From Flavobacteriaceae bacterium (GTDB taxonomy: Bacteria; Bacteroidota; Bacteroidia; Flavobacteriales; Flavobacteriaceae): a DNA stretch of 64,000 bases. Each line of letters starts with the position of its first letter. Position 1 is the stretch's first letter. The stretch is taken from NCBI GenBank assembly GCA_002721275.1, contig PBJZ01000012.1, forward strand, positions 44,995 to 108,994. The letters are read 5' to 3'. The notes under the pieces were generated by a model. The model saw only the letters and a list, made by a program, of their open reading frames with translations. It did no database searches and had not been told where the DNA came from. The translations under genes were made by a program, and so were the position numbers. Shown here one piece after another: positions 24,832-34,528 of this stretch.

Positions 24832-26376
24832 TTATTCCAAAATAGAGTCTTTTGCATACGAAAATTTTTTACCAATTATTGTCTCAAAATTATCAATCAT
24901 TTCCTCTAATTTTTTCAAATTTTTATTTGATAAATTTATTTTTTGTGAAGGGTCATTTTTTAAATTATAGAGTTTGTAATACTCAGAATTTCCAAGTTCA
25001 ATATTGACATTTTTTGATATTTCCTCCCCAATATATGGAGGTATCATTACCCAATCACCATTTCTGTAAGCAATTCTTGTAGTTGCCTCAATTATTAACT
25101 CATTTCTACCATTTCCTGAATTATCCAAAATCAACTCAGATAAATCTTTTCCATCCAGAGATCTGTGTTCAGATCCAATAATCTTTGCAATTGTGTTTAT
25201 TATATCAACTTGAGATATTATTTTATCAGAAACCGCTGGTTTAATTCTATTTTTCCAATAAGAAATAAATGGAACTCTTGTTCCTGCTTCAAATAAACTA
25301 TATTTTCCACCTCTTAACCCTCCTGAGGGTGTGTGATGTCCAATTTTCTCAACAGCATCATCATAATAACCGTCATTTAAAACAGGTCCGTTATCACTGG
25401 AAAAAATTATCAAAGTATTTTCTAAGATTCCTTCGGATTCAAGAGTTTTATATAATTCTCCAACACACCAATCAGCTTCGACTATTGCATCTCCTCTCGG
25501 CCCCATACCTGATTTACCTTCAAATCTAGGATGAGGTGTCCTCGGAACATGAGGCTGCTGAAGTGAATAGAAAAGAAAAAATGATCTGTCCTTGTTTTTC
25601 TTTATATAATTTTTGGCTTTTTCTAAAAAATGATCAGCCATATCAATATCACTCCATTTAGCACTCTCTCCACCTTTCATAAAACCTATTCTTGGTATAC
25701 CATTTACTATCGAACCATTATGTCCGTGATGCCATTTTAATTTTAAAAGTTCTGGATTGGCTTTACCAGTTGGTTGGCCTTGGAAGTTTGTTTTAAAATC
25801 TACTTCAATAGGATCATCAAGATCAAGATTAACAACCCTTCCATTTTCAATATATACTGTGGGTACTCTGTCTTGTGTGTCAGGCATGATGAAGGAATAA
25901 TCAAAACCTAATTGATTTGGTCCAGGCGATATTTCAATATTATAATTTATTTTATTTGATCCAAGTCCTAAATGCCATTTACCCACTATACCAGTTTGGT
26001 ATTTATTTTGCTTTAAAAGTTTTGGAATTGTTACCATATTAGTATCAATTATTAATGAACCTCCAGTAATTATTTTGGCTTCCTTATTTCTCCAAGGATA
26101 TATTCCAGTCATTAGTCCATACCTACTTGGACTGCAGGTTGCAGATGAGGAATAACCATTTGTAAATCTTATTCCTTCATTAGCTAATTTATCAATATTT
26201 ACAGTATTTAAAATTCCGTTTTCATATGCACTTACATCTCCATACCCCAAATCATCTGCATAAATTATTATAATATTTGGATTTTTAACAAATTCAGGCC
26301 TATCTGAATTACAATTAACCATTGTACTAATCAGAATAATTAAAGATATAATATTATTGGGTTTAATCTTTAACAT
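24832..26376 (-). CDS. Arylsulfatase-type sulfatase (S1 family), lipoprotein
   Basis: 514 aa with a lipobox ending at C22 (TMVNC), so probably anchored in the envelope. The sulfatase signature C81-S-P-S-R followed by YGLMTG is complete and needs conversion to formylglycine; metal-binding D41-D42 (ADDLGYGD) and SSDNGP are present, with KWHLG further along. It hydrolyses sulfate esters. In marine flavobacteria such enzymes desulfate algal polysaccharides or glycosaminoglycans, but no SusC/SusD, glycoside hydrolase or maturase gene lies nearby, so substrate is open. First gene of the accessory patch after the tRNA array. Confidence 0.9.
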   Translation of the reverse strand: MLKIKPNNIISLIILISTMVNCNSDRPEFVKNPNIIIIYADDLGYGDVSAYENGILNTVNIDKLANEGIRFTNGYSSSATCSPSRYGLMTGIYPWRNKEAKIITGGSLIIDTNMVTIPKLLKQNKYQTGIVGKWHLGLGSNKINYNIEISPGPNQLGFDYSFIMPDTQDRVPTVYIENGRVVNLDLDDPIEVDFKTNFQGQPTGKANPELLKLKWHHGHNGSIVNGIPRIGFMKGGESAKWSDIDMADHFLEKAKNYIKKNKDRSFFLFYSLQQPHVPRTPHPRFEGKSGMGPRGDAIVEADWCVGELYKTLESEGILENTLIIFSSDNGPVLNDGYYDDAVEKIGHHTPSGGLRGGKYSLFEAGTRVPFISYWKNRIKPAVSDKIISQVDIINTIAKIIGSEHRSLDGKDLSELILDNSGNGRNELIIEATTRIAYRNGDWVMIPPYIGEEISKNVNIELGNSEYYKLYNLKNDPSQKINLSNKNLKKLEEMIDNFETIIGKKFSYAKDSILE

Positions 26377-26424
26377 AAAAATTTATTATTTTGAAAAAGG
26401 GTTGTTTAAAATTATAAACATGAC

Positions 26425-26769
26425 TCAAAAATTCGCACGATCTAAGTATAGAATTAATGCATTTATTATTGTATAAAAAAGTGCTGGAATGGTCATTTTA
26501 ATGGAATCCCCAATCTTAAATCTCACATATACACCGTATGTCATCATAATTGTGAGACATAATGATGTTATTAAAATTAATTGCTCATAAAATAATCCAA
26601 TCAATAAGCCGGCTCCACCCATAAGTTGAAAAAAACCAATCATATACCTGTAATCTTTGTATCCCCATCTTTCATATTCTTTGACCATTTGTTTTGAAAG
26701 AAAAGAGTTTATTCCATAAACTAAGAACGAAATTCCACTAAATAAGATCAAAAATAATTCTAGATACAT
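26425..26769 (-). CDS. DoxX-like small membrane protein (downstream copy)
   Basis: 114 aa with four predicted transmembrane helices. The pattern YERWGYKDYRYMIGFFQLMGGAGLLIGL resembles the DoxX/DoxX-like family (helix with a Gly-rich turn and a charged loop after helix 1). Family members are poorly understood; some are linked to redox or stress functions. It follows a second protein of the same length and layout with one base between the genes, so the two are co-expressed and may form a heteromer. Confidence 0.6.
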   Translation of the reverse strand: MYLELFLILFSGISFLVYGINSFLSKQMVKEYERWGYKDYRYMIGFFQLMGGAGLLIGLFYEQLILITSLCLTIMMTYGVYVRFKIGDSIKMTIPALFYTIINALILYLDRANF

Positions 26770-26770
26770 T

Positions 26771-27115
26771 TTAAAGTACTCCTAGATTGACTCCTGCGAC
26801 AAAAAGTGAGAGTAAAAGAAGTGTTAGAGAGGGTATATATTTGATTAGTGGGTTTTTAACTGAAATATGAGCCAATTGAGCGCAAATCATTAAAAAAGCC
26901 ATTGACAATGAAGAGATTAATACTACTTTGTCATAAAATATTCCAACTATAAGAAGGGTTGATAAAGCAATTTTTGTAGCTCCAACAACATTCCTAACTA
27001 AATCAGAAAGACCATATTGAACAAATTCTTTTACAATATTGTCGTATCTCAAGACCCAAACGTTGATTACAGATACTGCGATTATTATTTGGCAATAAAT
27101 AGCAATTTTTTCCAT
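26771..27115 (-). CDS. DoxX-like small membrane protein (upstream copy)
   Basis: 114 aa, four predicted transmembrane helices, same length and topology as the next gene. Shared landmarks with it are V/MVKE[FY]xxxG[LY] after helix 1, then a small-residue helix 2 ending in (L)IVGIFYDKVVLISSL versus LIGLFYEQLILITSL. This strongly suggests duplication followed by divergence. Function unknown. It is transcribed divergently from the 143-aa membrane protein. Confidence 0.6.
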   Translation of the reverse strand: MEKIAIYCQIIIAVSVINVWVLRYDNIVKEFVQYGLSDLVRNVVGATKIALSTLLIVGIFYDKVVLISSLSMAFLMICAQLAHISVKNPLIKYIPSLTLLLLSLFVAGVNLGVL

Positions 27116-27167
27116 AAATACAATTTACGGAATTTATGTATATATTTAAATTTAATTATTATAATAA

Positions 27168-27599
27168 ATGAAGAAAATTTTTAAGATTTCTTATTTAGTG
27201 ATTGCAATTACATTAGTTTTGTTGGGTTTGAGATGGATGATAGTTGATGAACCTTGGATGCTAGATAAAGTAGCAAATGAAGAAAGGTTGGGTATGACAT
27301 TCGATGAATTATTTCAAAATGATATAAACAAAACTCTACCAGATTATTTAAAACAGATATATAGATTCTTTGGTTTATGGGTAATGATTATAGGTTTTTT
27401 TGTTTTGGGATTATCATCAAGTTTTATGATAGAAATAAAAAAAATAAGGATTATTCTCCTTGCTTGTGTTGGTTTAATGTGTTACTCAGGACTAATGCTA
27501 GCTTTAATCTGGATTCCAAAGTCACCTTTTGTTTATTTGGGATGTTCCATGGTAGCAATTCATGTGTTGACTTTCTATTTACACACAAAGATATCATGA
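27168..27599 (+). CDS. Four-helix membrane protein, unknown function
   Basis: 143 aa, not recognised. It has four predicted hydrophobic helices (about 7-26, 68-87, 93-113, 118-137) and a polar loop between helices 1 and 2 with DEPWMLDK and MTFDELFQ. The size and helix pattern recall DoxX/DUF4345-like proteins, which fits its position next to two DoxX-like genes, but the similarity is only general. Its stop codon lies within a hairpin shared with the convergent glycosyltransferase gene. Confidence 0.55.
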   Translation: MKKIFKISYLVIAITLVLLGLRWMIVDEPWMLDKVANEERLGMTFDELFQNDINKTLPDYLKQIYRFFGLWVMIIGFFVLGLSSSFMIEIKKIRIILLACVGLMCYSGLMLALIWIPKSPFVYLGCSMVAIHVLTFYLHTKIS

Positions 27600-27622
27600 A
27601 GAAAAAAATTATTTTCTCATGA
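27594..27622. terminator. Candidate bidirectional terminator covering two stop codons
   Basis: Arms TCATGA-A-GAAAA and TTTTC-TCATGA pair over 11 bp with one bulged A and a 6-base loop. The hairpin contains both the TGA of the 143-aa gene and the stop of the convergent GT4 gene, and has A/T tracts inside each arm. Predicted by eye only. Confidence 0.4.
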
Positions 27623-28715
27623 CTTTATTGTAAACTTTTAATGTATTTAGAGCACATATTTCATTTGTAAAATTTTTTCTTAGGGTTAGCAAACCGTTTT
27701 TGCTAAACTTATTTTGGATGTCATCGGAATACATCATTTCTTTGATTTTCTTAGCAAGGTTTTTATAATCTTTTATCTTTATTAAGCTACCATTTTTTCC
27801 GTCAGATATAACCTCAGGAATTCCTCCAGCAGAAGTTGAAATAACAGGGGTTTTATAATAAAAACTTTCTAATATGCTCAGAGGTAAACCCTCCCTGATC
27901 GATGAAATGCAGAAACAATTAAATTCTGTTAAATATGAGGATGCGTTATTTTTATGACCAATCATTTTTATGAATTTCGATATCCTTAATTTTTTAATAT
28001 TGTTAGTATATCTATTAGTTAAATTTGTGTGATTACCTATTTGAAGGCAAAATATATTAGTTTCTTTGAGATTATTAGTTAAGTAATGAATGGCATTAAT
28101 TAATGTGTTCAAATCTTTTGCTCTAGAGTGATTTGCGATTGACCCAATGATAAAAGTTTTATCATCTAGATTAAATTCTTTTCTAATATTGAGCGATGGA
28201 GTTATTTTAAGTCTATTTAGATTTATACCATCATATACTATGTTTAATTTTAATTTATTTTTTTTACTCAATACTTTAGAAAAGTTTTTTTTGACTGCTT
28301 TTGAAACACAAATAAACTGATCAATTCTTTTAAAGTTATACTTTATTTTGCTTAAAAAACTAGATGAATCACTAATTCCTTTTTTTGAAAATACTGAACC
28401 AATTTCTTTATTAAATATTATTTGAAAAAGTAAAAATGTCCCAACCGAATTGCTGGTGTGCATGTGAATTATATCGATTGAATAATCTTCTATAATTCTA
28501 TTTAATCTAAGGGCTAAGCTAATTGAATAGGTACTTTTTTTTTGTATTGAAATTTGTTTTATTTTATTCTTTAAACAGTATTTATTTATTGCACTTTCTT
28601 TAAAACAAAATATAATATTATTAGTATTTAAATTTTCCAGTTCAGGAATAAGGTCAATAAGTTGTTGTTCATTGCCTCCCCATACCATAGCGTGTGATAA
28701 ATGTAGAATTTTCAT
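27609..28715 (-). CDS. Glycosyltransferase family 4 protein
   Basis: 368 aa with the GT-B fold of family GT4: an N-terminal glycine-rich region (HAMVWGGNEQQL), IIHMHTSNS, and the C-terminal donor-binding EGLPLSILESFYYKTPVISTSAGGIPEVI, which holds the E-x7-E pair. It transfers a sugar from a nucleotide sugar, probably in surface polysaccharide or lipid glycosylation. No other glycan gene is adjacent, so acceptor and donor are unknown. The protein is very rich in Lys, Asn and Ile, in keeping with the AT-rich patch. Confidence 0.85.
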   Translation of the reverse strand: MKILHLSHAMVWGGNEQQLIDLIPELENLNTNNIIFCFKESAINKYCLKNKIKQISIQKKSTYSISLALRLNRIIEDYSIDIIHMHTSNSVGTFLLFQIIFNKEIGSVFSKKGISDSSSFLSKIKYNFKRIDQFICVSKAVKKNFSKVLSKKNKLKLNIVYDGINLNRLKITPSLNIRKEFNLDDKTFIIGSIANHSRAKDLNTLINAIHYLTNNLKETNIFCLQIGNHTNLTNRYTNNIKKLRISKFIKMIGHKNNASSYLTEFNCFCISSIREGLPLSILESFYYKTPVISTSAGGIPEVISDGKNGSLIKIKDYKNLAKKIKEMMYSDDIQNKFSKNGLLTLRKNFTNEICALNTLKVYNKVMRK

Positions 28716-28746
28716 TAAAGTGCTACTTAAACAAAGTAATCAGCAA

Positions 28747-31023
28747 TTAACTATTTATCGCTGCATTTTGTTTTTTTATTAAATTAAGCGCAGAGCCTTC
28801 TTTATACCATTCAATTTGCTGATCATTGTATGTATGGTTGGCTTTAATTATATCTGATTTTCCGTCTGAATGAATAATTTCAATTATTAATTGCTTTTTT
28901 GGGCTGAAATTGTCCAGATCAACAAAATTAAATGTATCATCTTCCATTATTAAATCATAATCTGACTCATTATTAAATGTTATTTCAAGCATACCTTGTT
29001 TCTTTAAATTAGTTTCATGAATTCTTGCAAAAGATTTAACCAAAACAACCCTTACCCCAAGGTGCCGTGGTTCCATTGCTGCATGTTCTCTTGATGACCC
29101 CTCACCATAATTGTGATCACCAACTACGATAGAAAAAATATTGTTTTTCTTATAAAATCTTTGTGTATCTGGAACACCTCCATACTCTCCGTTTATCTGA
29201 TTTTTAACGAGATTGGTTTTCTTATTAAATGAATTGACTGCACCTATTAGGCAGTTGTTGGATATATTATCTAAATGACCACGAAATCTTAGCCATGGGC
29301 CTGCCATTGAAATGTGGTCAGTTGTACATTTTCCGTGAGCTTTTATAAGTAGTTTTAAACCATAAAGGTTTTCACCGTCCCATGGTTGGAAAGGTGAGAG
29401 AATTTGAAGTCTTTCTGATTTACTAGCAACTTTAACTATTATGTTTGATCCATCTTCAACTGGTTCCAAGTAACCATTTTCCTTGACATCAAAACCTAAT
29501 TTTGGTAATTCAATTCCTTCAGGTGGGTCAAGAAAAACTTCATCACCATTTTCATTAATAAGTTTGTCTTTTATTGGATTAAAATCTAGTCTTCCAGAAA
29601 TCGCAACTGCTGCCACAATTTCTGGAGAGGCAACAAAAGCGTGAGTATTTGGGTTACCATCTGCTCTTTTAGCAAAGTTTCGGTTAAATGAGTGAATTAT
29701 TGAATTTTTTTCATGATTTTCAGCTCCATCTCTAGCCCATTGACCTATACATGGACCGCACGCGTTTGTAAATATCTTCGCATTTAATTCTTCAAAAATA
29801 CTTAAAAGCCCATCTCTTTCAGCGGTATATCGAACTTGCTCAGAGCCAGGGTTTATCCCAAAATCAGCTTTGGTTTTTAATTTTTTATCCAGTGCCTGCT
29901 TTGCAATCGAGGCCGCTCTTGAAAGGTCCTCATATGATGAGTTTGTGCATGAACCAATTAGACCCCATTCAATTTTCAAGGGCCATTTATTTTCTTTAGC
30001 CTTTACTTTCATTTCAGAAACTGGTGTTGCAAGATCCGGTGAAAATGGACCATTAATGTGCGGTGTTAATTCGTCCAAGTTTATTTCAATTATTTGATCA
30101 AAATATTTTTTTGGATTTTCATATACTTCTTTATCGGCTGTCAAATGCTCTTTCACTTTATTCGCGTAAGAGGCAACATCATCCCTTCCTGTTGCTCTTA
30201 AATATCTTTCCATTGAGTCGTCGTAACCAAAGGTTGATGTTGTTGCTCCAACCTCAGCTCCCATGTTGCAAATTGTCCCCTTTCCAGTACAAGAAATTTC
30301 TTCTGCGCCATCACCAAAGTATTCTATTATATAACCTGTTCCACCTTTCACAGTTAATATTCCTGCCACTTTTAAAATAATATCTTTAGGGGCAGTCCAT
30401 CCGTTTAATTTTCCTGTTAGTTTGACACCAATTAATTTTGGAAATTTTAGCTCCCATGCCATTCCAGCCATAACATCTACCGCATCAGCTCCACCGACTC
30501 CTATTGCTAGCATACCTAAACCACCAGCGTTTACAGTATGAGAGTCAGTTCCAATCATCATTCCTCCAGGAAAAGCATAGTTTTCAAGTACAACTTGGTG
30601 TATAATACCTGCACCTGGTTTCCAAAATCCTATTCCGTATTTATTTGAAACTGATTGTAAAAAATTAAAAACTTCAGAACTTGCTGAATTGGCAGCCTTT
30701 AAATCGTCTAATGCACCTGCTTTTGCTTGAATCAAATGATCACAATGTACTGTTGTTGGCACGGCAACTTTTTTCTTACCAGCTTGCATAAATTGAAGAA
30801 GAGCCATCTGAGCGGTTGCATCTTGGCATGCTATTCTGTCTGGAGCAAAGTTCACATAGTCGACTCCTCTCTCGAAGCTTTTATGAGTTTTATTATCCCA
30901 AAGATGTGAATATAAAATTTTTTCTGAGGCAGTTAATGGTTTTTTTAAAATGGATCTGATTTTACTCACTGTCTTACCTAAAGACTGATAGTGATTCTTT
31001 ATCATTTTAATATCAAAAGCCAT
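28747..31023 (-). CDS. acn: Aconitate hydratase
   Basis: 758 aa, of the mitochondrial-like aconitase group. It interconverts citrate and isocitrate in the TCA cycle. The [4Fe-4S] ligands lie in [11 protein letters not shown] and in ACGPCIGQW; the catalytic swivel segment [15 protein letters not shown] is intact, as is [12 protein letters not shown] near the N-terminus. The ATG at 31023 fits. It stands alone, upstream of and divergent from tuf. The 256-base gap between them must hold both promoters. Confidence 0.95.
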   Translation of the reverse strand: MAFDIKMIKNHYQSLGKTVSKIRSILKKPLTASEKILYSHLWDNKTHKSFERGVDYVNFAPDRIACQDATAQMALLQFMQAGKKKVAVPTTVHCDHLIQAKAGALDDLKAANSASSEVFNFLQSVSNKYGIGFWKPGAGIIHQVVLENYAFPGGMMIGTDSHTVNAGGLGMLAIGVGGADAVDVMAGMAWELKFPKLIGVKLTGKLNGWTAPKDIILKVAGILTVKGGTGYIIEYFGDGAEEISCTGKGTICNMGAEVGATTSTFGYDDSMERYLRATGRDDVASYANKVKEHLTADKEVYENPKKYFDQIIEINLDELTPHINGPFSPDLATPVSEMKVKAKENKWPLKIEWGLIGSCTNSSYEDLSRAASIAKQALDKKLKTKADFGINPGSEQVRYTAERDGLLSIFEELNAKIFTNACGPCIGQWARDGAENHEKNSIIHSFNRNFAKRADGNPNTHAFVASPEIVAAVAISGRLDFNPIKDKLINENGDEVFLDPPEGIELPKLGFDVKENGYLEPVEDGSNIIVKVASKSERLQILSPFQPWDGENLYGLKLLIKAHGKCTTDHISMAGPWLRFRGHLDNISNNCLIGAVNSFNKKTNLVKNQINGEYGGVPDTQRFYKKNNIFSIVVGDHNYGEGSSREHAAMEPRHLGVRVVLVKSFARIHETNLKKQGMLEITFNNESDYDLIMEDDTFNFVDLDNFSPKKQLIIEIIHSDGKSDIIKANHTYNDQQIEWYKEGSALNLIKKQNAAINS

Positions 31024-31238
31024 AGATATTTTCTTTGTTATTTGGCGAAATTAAACTAAATATTGGGTATCTGAAAGTGAGTAAACAGAAAATTTTATTA
31101 AAAAAGTTTTATTACCACATTATAAATTAATTATCAAAAAAACTTTTATAAAGTAAAAATTAAAATTGATTCTTAAAATTGATGTCAAATAAATTTGAAA
31201 AAAAACGAGAATTATAAAGGCCTATAGATTTTTTTTTT
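31024..31238. other. Divergent acn-tuf intergenic region
   Basis: A very AT-rich spacer. The only strong match to a promoter is the tuf -7 box just after it. No clear acn box, operator or small ORF was seen. Confidence 0.4.
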
Positions 31239-31246
31239 TAAATTTG
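31239..31246 (+). promoter_or_regulatory. Predicted -7 box of tuf
   Basis: TAAATTTG, followed by CA, fits TAnnTTTG; it ends 34 bases before the tuf ATG. It excludes the upstream TTG at 31244 as a start. Confidence 0.55.
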
Positions 31247-31279
31247 CACCCTCTAAAAACAATTAAGAAAAAATCAATT

Positions 31280-32467
31280 ATGGCTAAAGAAACTTTCGAT
31301 CGGTCAAAACCTCACTTAAACATAGGTACTATAGGCCACGTAGATCATGGTAAAACAACTCTTACAGCTGCTATTACAAAGGTTTTAGCTGATGCTGGAT
31401 TATCAGAGGCGCAAAGCTTTGATCAGATAGATAATGCTCCTGAAGAAAAGGAGCGCGGGATTACAATTAATACATCTCATGTTGAATATCAGACAACAAA
31501 TAGACATTATGCACACGTAGATTGCCCAGGTCACGCGGATTATGTCAAGAATATGGTCACTGGTGCAGCACAAATGGATGGTGCAATACTTGTTGTAGCT
31601 GCAACTGATGGTCCAATGCCACAGACAAGAGAACACATATTGTTGGGCCGCCAAGTAGGGGTACCCAGAATTGTAGTATTTCTGAATAAAGCAGATATGG
31701 TTGATGACGAAGAATTGCTTGAACTAGTTGAAATGGAAGTAAGAGAATTGCTGTCCTTTTACGATTATGATGGTGATAATACACCTGTTATCTTAGGCTC
31801 CGCTTTGGGAGCTTTAAACGGTGAGCAAAAATGGGTCGACACTGTCATGAAGCTAATGGAAGAAGTTGATGGATGGATTGAATTACCAAAAAGAGACGTG
31901 GATAAAGATTTTCTAATGCCAGTCGAAGATGTATTTTCAATTACCGGAAGAGGTACTGTTGCTACAGGAAGAATAGAAACTGGTGTTGCAAATACAGGTG
32001 ATGAAATTGATATTATCGGAATGGGTGCTGAAAAATTAAAATCTACAATTACAGGTGTTGAAATGTTTAGAAAAATTCTGGATCGAGGCGAAGCCGGTGA
32101 TAATACTGGTATATTGCTTCGTGGGATTGAGAAAACTGACATAAAAAGAGGTATGGTGTTGTGTAAAGTTGGTTCTGTGACACCACATGCTAAATTCAAA
32201 GCTGAAGTGTATATACTAAAAAAAGAAGAGGGCGGACGTCACACTCCTTTTCACAACAATTACAGACCACAATTTTATGTAAGAACAACAGACGTTACAG
32301 GAAATATTAATCTTCCTAGTGGTGTTGAAATGGTTATGCCAGGTGACAATTTAACAATTGAAGTTGATTTGATTCAACCAATTGCATTAAGTATTGGTCT
32401 TCGTTTTGCTATCCGTGAGGGTGGAAGAACGGTTGGAGCAGGTCAAGTAACTGAAATATTAGATTAA
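31280..32467 (+). CDS. tuf: Translation elongation factor Tu
   Basis: 395 aa from the ATG at 31280, where the sequence becomes [12 protein letters not shown]. It delivers aminoacyl-tRNA to the ribosome as EF-Tu-GTP. GTPase motifs [10 protein letters not shown] (G1), [12 protein letters not shown] (G3), NKADM (G4) are present, and the domain 2/3 segments [11 protein letters not shown] and GGRHTPF are normal. Beginning of the block tuf-tRNA-Trp-secE-nusG-rplKAJL-rpoBC. Confidence 0.98.
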   Translation: MAKETFDRSKPHLNIGTIGHVDHGKTTLTAAITKVLADAGLSEAQSFDQIDNAPEEKERGITINTSHVEYQTTNRHYAHVDCPGHADYVKNMVTGAAQMDGAILVVAATDGPMPQTREHILLGRQVGVPRIVVFLNKADMVDDEELLELVEMEVRELLSFYDYDGDNTPVILGSALGALNGEQKWVDTVMKLMEEVDGWIELPKRDVDKDFLMPVEDVFSITGRGTVATGRIETGVANTGDEIDIIGMGAEKLKSTITGVEMFRKILDRGEAGDNTGILLRGIEKTDIKRGMVLCKVGSVTPHAKFKAEVYILKKEEGGRHTPFHNNYRPQFYVRTTDVTGNINLPSGVEMVMPGDNLTIEVDLIQPIALSIGLRFAIREGGRTVGAGQVTEILD

Positions 32468-32525
32468 AATTTAATTGATGCCCTAAAGAGTAATGGGAAT
32501 AAATCTTATTAGTCTTATAATTTAT

Positions 32526-32598
32526 ACGGGTTTAGCTCAGTTGGTAGAGCACTGGTCTCCAAAACCAGGTGTCGGGAGTTCGAGTCTCTCAACCCGTG
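32526..32598 (+). tRNA. trnW: tRNA-Trp (CCA)
   Basis: 73 nt. Acceptor ACGGGTT/AACCCGT; anticodon stem CTGGT/ACCAG with loop CTCCAAA (anticodon CCA); discriminator G followed by CA. Located between tuf and secE as in most Bacteroidetes. This is also the tRNA whose charging would be sensed by the trp attenuator. Confidence 0.97.
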
Positions 32599-32617
32599 CA
32601 TTAAAATTAATTTTTGA

Positions 32618-32812
32618 ATGACAACGATAGTAAATTTTTTGAAGAATTCATTTGAAGAGCTACAAAAAAATGTCTCTTGGACGCCAAGAGAAGAGCTGCA
32701 ACGTTTGGTTGTAGTCGTTTTATTATTTTCTGTCATGTTCTCACTTGCAATTTGGGGTGCAGATTCAGTGTTGTCAAGAATAGTGAAATCATATTTTGAA
32801 ATTATAAACTAG
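32618..32812 (+). CDS. secE: Preprotein translocase subunit SecE
   Basis: 64 aa, the short single-helix form. It has the amphipathic N-terminal helix (FLKNSFEELQKNVSWTPREEL) and one transmembrane helix at about 30-52. SecE clamps the SecY channel. It lies 19 bases after tRNA-Trp and ends 1 base before nusG. Confidence 0.95.
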   Translation: MTTIVNFLKNSFEELQKNVSWTPREELQRLVVVVLLFSVMFSLAIWGADSVLSRIVKSYFEIIN

Positions 32813-32813
32813 T

Positions 32814-33365
32814 ATGACTGAAGTTAGTAACAACAAGTGGTATGTAATTCGTGCGGTGAGTGGTCAAGAAGCCAAGATCAAAGACTATATATTTACTGAG
32901 ATTGAAAGGCTTGGGTTTTCAAAAAAACTTGAGGATATACTTGTCCCAACTGAAAAAATAGTCCAAATTCGCAACGGAAAAAAAATAAGTAAAGAACGTA
33001 CATACTTTCCAGGATACATTATGATTAAGGCTGATTTATCTGGAGAACTACCTCACGTTATAAAGTCAGTCACAAACGTTATAGGCTTCTTGGGTGAAAC
33101 AAAAGGAGGAGATCCTATTCCTTTGAGACCATCTGAAGTTAATAGAATGCTTGGAAAAGTTGATGAGCTATCTCTTTCAACCGAACAAATAAACATACCT
33201 TACGCTGAAGGCGAAAATATAAAGGTTATAGATGGTCCCTTCAATGGCTTTACTGGTGCAATTGAAAGAGTTAATGAAGACAAAAGAAAATTAGAGGTCA
33301 TGGTAAAAATATTTGGCCGTAAAACACCCCTAGAATTGAGTTACATGCAAGTCGAAAAATTGTAG
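32814..33365 (+). CDS. nusG: Transcription termination/antitermination protein NusG
   Basis: 183 aa. It has an NGN domain (WYVIRAVSGQEAKIKDYI, PGYIMIKADL) and a C-terminal KOW domain (IKVIDGPFNGFTGAIERV). It modulates RNA polymerase pausing and can link polymerase to the ribosome, which matters for the proposed trp attenuation in this genome. It starts 1 base after secE and precedes rplK by 15 bases. Confidence 0.97.
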   Translation: MTEVSNNKWYVIRAVSGQEAKIKDYIFTEIERLGFSKKLEDILVPTEKIVQIRNGKKISKERTYFPGYIMIKADLSGELPHVIKSVTNVIGFLGETKGGDPIPLRPSEVNRMLGKVDELSLSTEQINIPYAEGENIKVIDGPFNGFTGAIERVNEDKRKLEVMVKIFGRKTPLELSYMQVEKL

Positions 33366-33380
33366 AAAACACCTAATAAA

Positions 33381-33824
33381 ATGGCAAAAGAAGTAGAAAA
33401 AGTTTTAAAAGTACAAGTAAGAGGCGGCGCTGCTAATCCTTCACCTCCTGTAGGTCCAGCGCTTGGAGCAGCTGGTGTCAACATAATGGAGTTTTGTAAA
33501 CAATTTAATGCAAGATCTCAAGACAAACCAGGAAAAGTTTTGCCAGTAACAATAACAGTATTTAAAGATAAATCTTTCGAGTTTGTTATAAAAACACCTC
33601 CTGCAGCAGTTCAACTAATGGAAGCGGCGAAAAAGAAAAAAGGTTCTGGTGAACCAAATAGAAATAAAGTAGGTTCAGTCACATGGGATCAGATTAAAAA
33701 AATTGCAGAAGATAAAATGCCAGATTTAAATGCTTTTAATATCGAATCTGCTATGAAAATGGTTGCTGGTACTGCTAGATCAATGGGTTTTAAAGTACAA
33801 GGAAATGTACCTTTTAAAGAATAA
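33381..33824 (+). CDS. rplK: 50S ribosomal protein L11
   Basis: 147 aa. [23 protein letters not shown] is the N-terminal signature; the C-terminal RNA-binding domain ends with [10 protein letters not shown]. It forms the GTPase-associated centre with L10 and the L12 stalk. Normal length; 5 bases before rplA. Confidence 0.98.
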   Translation: MAKEVEKVLKVQVRGGAANPSPPVGPALGAAGVNIMEFCKQFNARSQDKPGKVLPVTITVFKDKSFEFVIKTPPAAVQLMEAAKKKKGSGEPNRNKVGSVTWDQIKKIAEDKMPDLNAFNIESAMKMVAGTARSMGFKVQGNVPFKE

Positions 33825-33829
33825 GTCTA

Positions 33830-34519
33830 ATGGGAAGAATTACAAAAAATCAAAAAGATGCTAGATCTAAAATTGATAATTCAATTTTTTACAGTCTTGA
33901 AGATGCTGCCAACATGATTAAAGAAATTTCAAAATCAAAATTCGATGAGTCTATTGATATAGCTATGAGACTTGGTGTCGATCCAAAGAAAGCTAACCAA
34001 ATGGTTCGTGGTGTTGTAACTTTACCTCATGGGACTGGAAAAAATCTGAGTGTTCTGGCGCTCGTTACACCTGATAAGGAAAATGAAGCCAAGCAAGCAG
34101 GTGCTGATTACATTGGTTTAGATGAATATTTACAGAAAATAAAAGATGGTTGGACTGATGTTGACGTTATAGTTACAATGCCGAGCGTGATGGGTAAATT
34201 AGGTCCTTTAGGAAGAGTTCTTGGACCCAGAGGCCTAATGCCTAACCCCAAGACTGGTACAGTGACTATGGATATTAAAAAAGCAGTTTCGGATGTGAAG
34301 GGTGGAAAAATAGATTTTAAAGTTGAAAAAAATGGAATAATTCATGCGGCTATTGGTAAAGTTTCTTTTTCAGCAAAAAAAATATTTGAGAATGCTGACG
34401 AATTTATTAAAACAGTAATCAAACTTAAACCTTCAACAACAAAAGGAACATATGTTAAAAGTATTTTTATTTCAACTACCATGAGTCCTAGCATTGCGGT
34501 TGAAGCTAAATTCTCATAA
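33830..34519 (+). CDS. rplA: 50S ribosomal protein L1
   Basis: 229 aa. Contains [24 protein letters not shown]-type core (shown in parts: [12 protein letters not shown]) and [15 protein letters not shown]. It binds 23S rRNA at the L1 stalk and in many bacteria represses its own operon by binding the rplK leader. Only 9 bases separate it from rplJ. Confidence 0.98.
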   Translation: MGRITKNQKDARSKIDNSIFYSLEDAANMIKEISKSKFDESIDIAMRLGVDPKKANQMVRGVVTLPHGTGKNLSVLALVTPDKENEAKQAGADYIGLDEYLQKIKDGWTDVDVIVTMPSVMGKLGPLGRVLGPRGLMPNPKTGTVTMDIKKAVSDVKGGKIDFKVEKNGIIHAAIGKVSFSAKKIFENADEFIKTVIKLKPSTTKGTYVKSIFISTTMSPSIAVEAKFS

Positions 34520-34528
34520 AGAAAAAAA

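Noticed and set aside
31244-31279. Upstream TTG start for tuf
   Set aside because: Lies within the -7 box (TAAATTTG) and adds 12 residues not found in EF-Tu.
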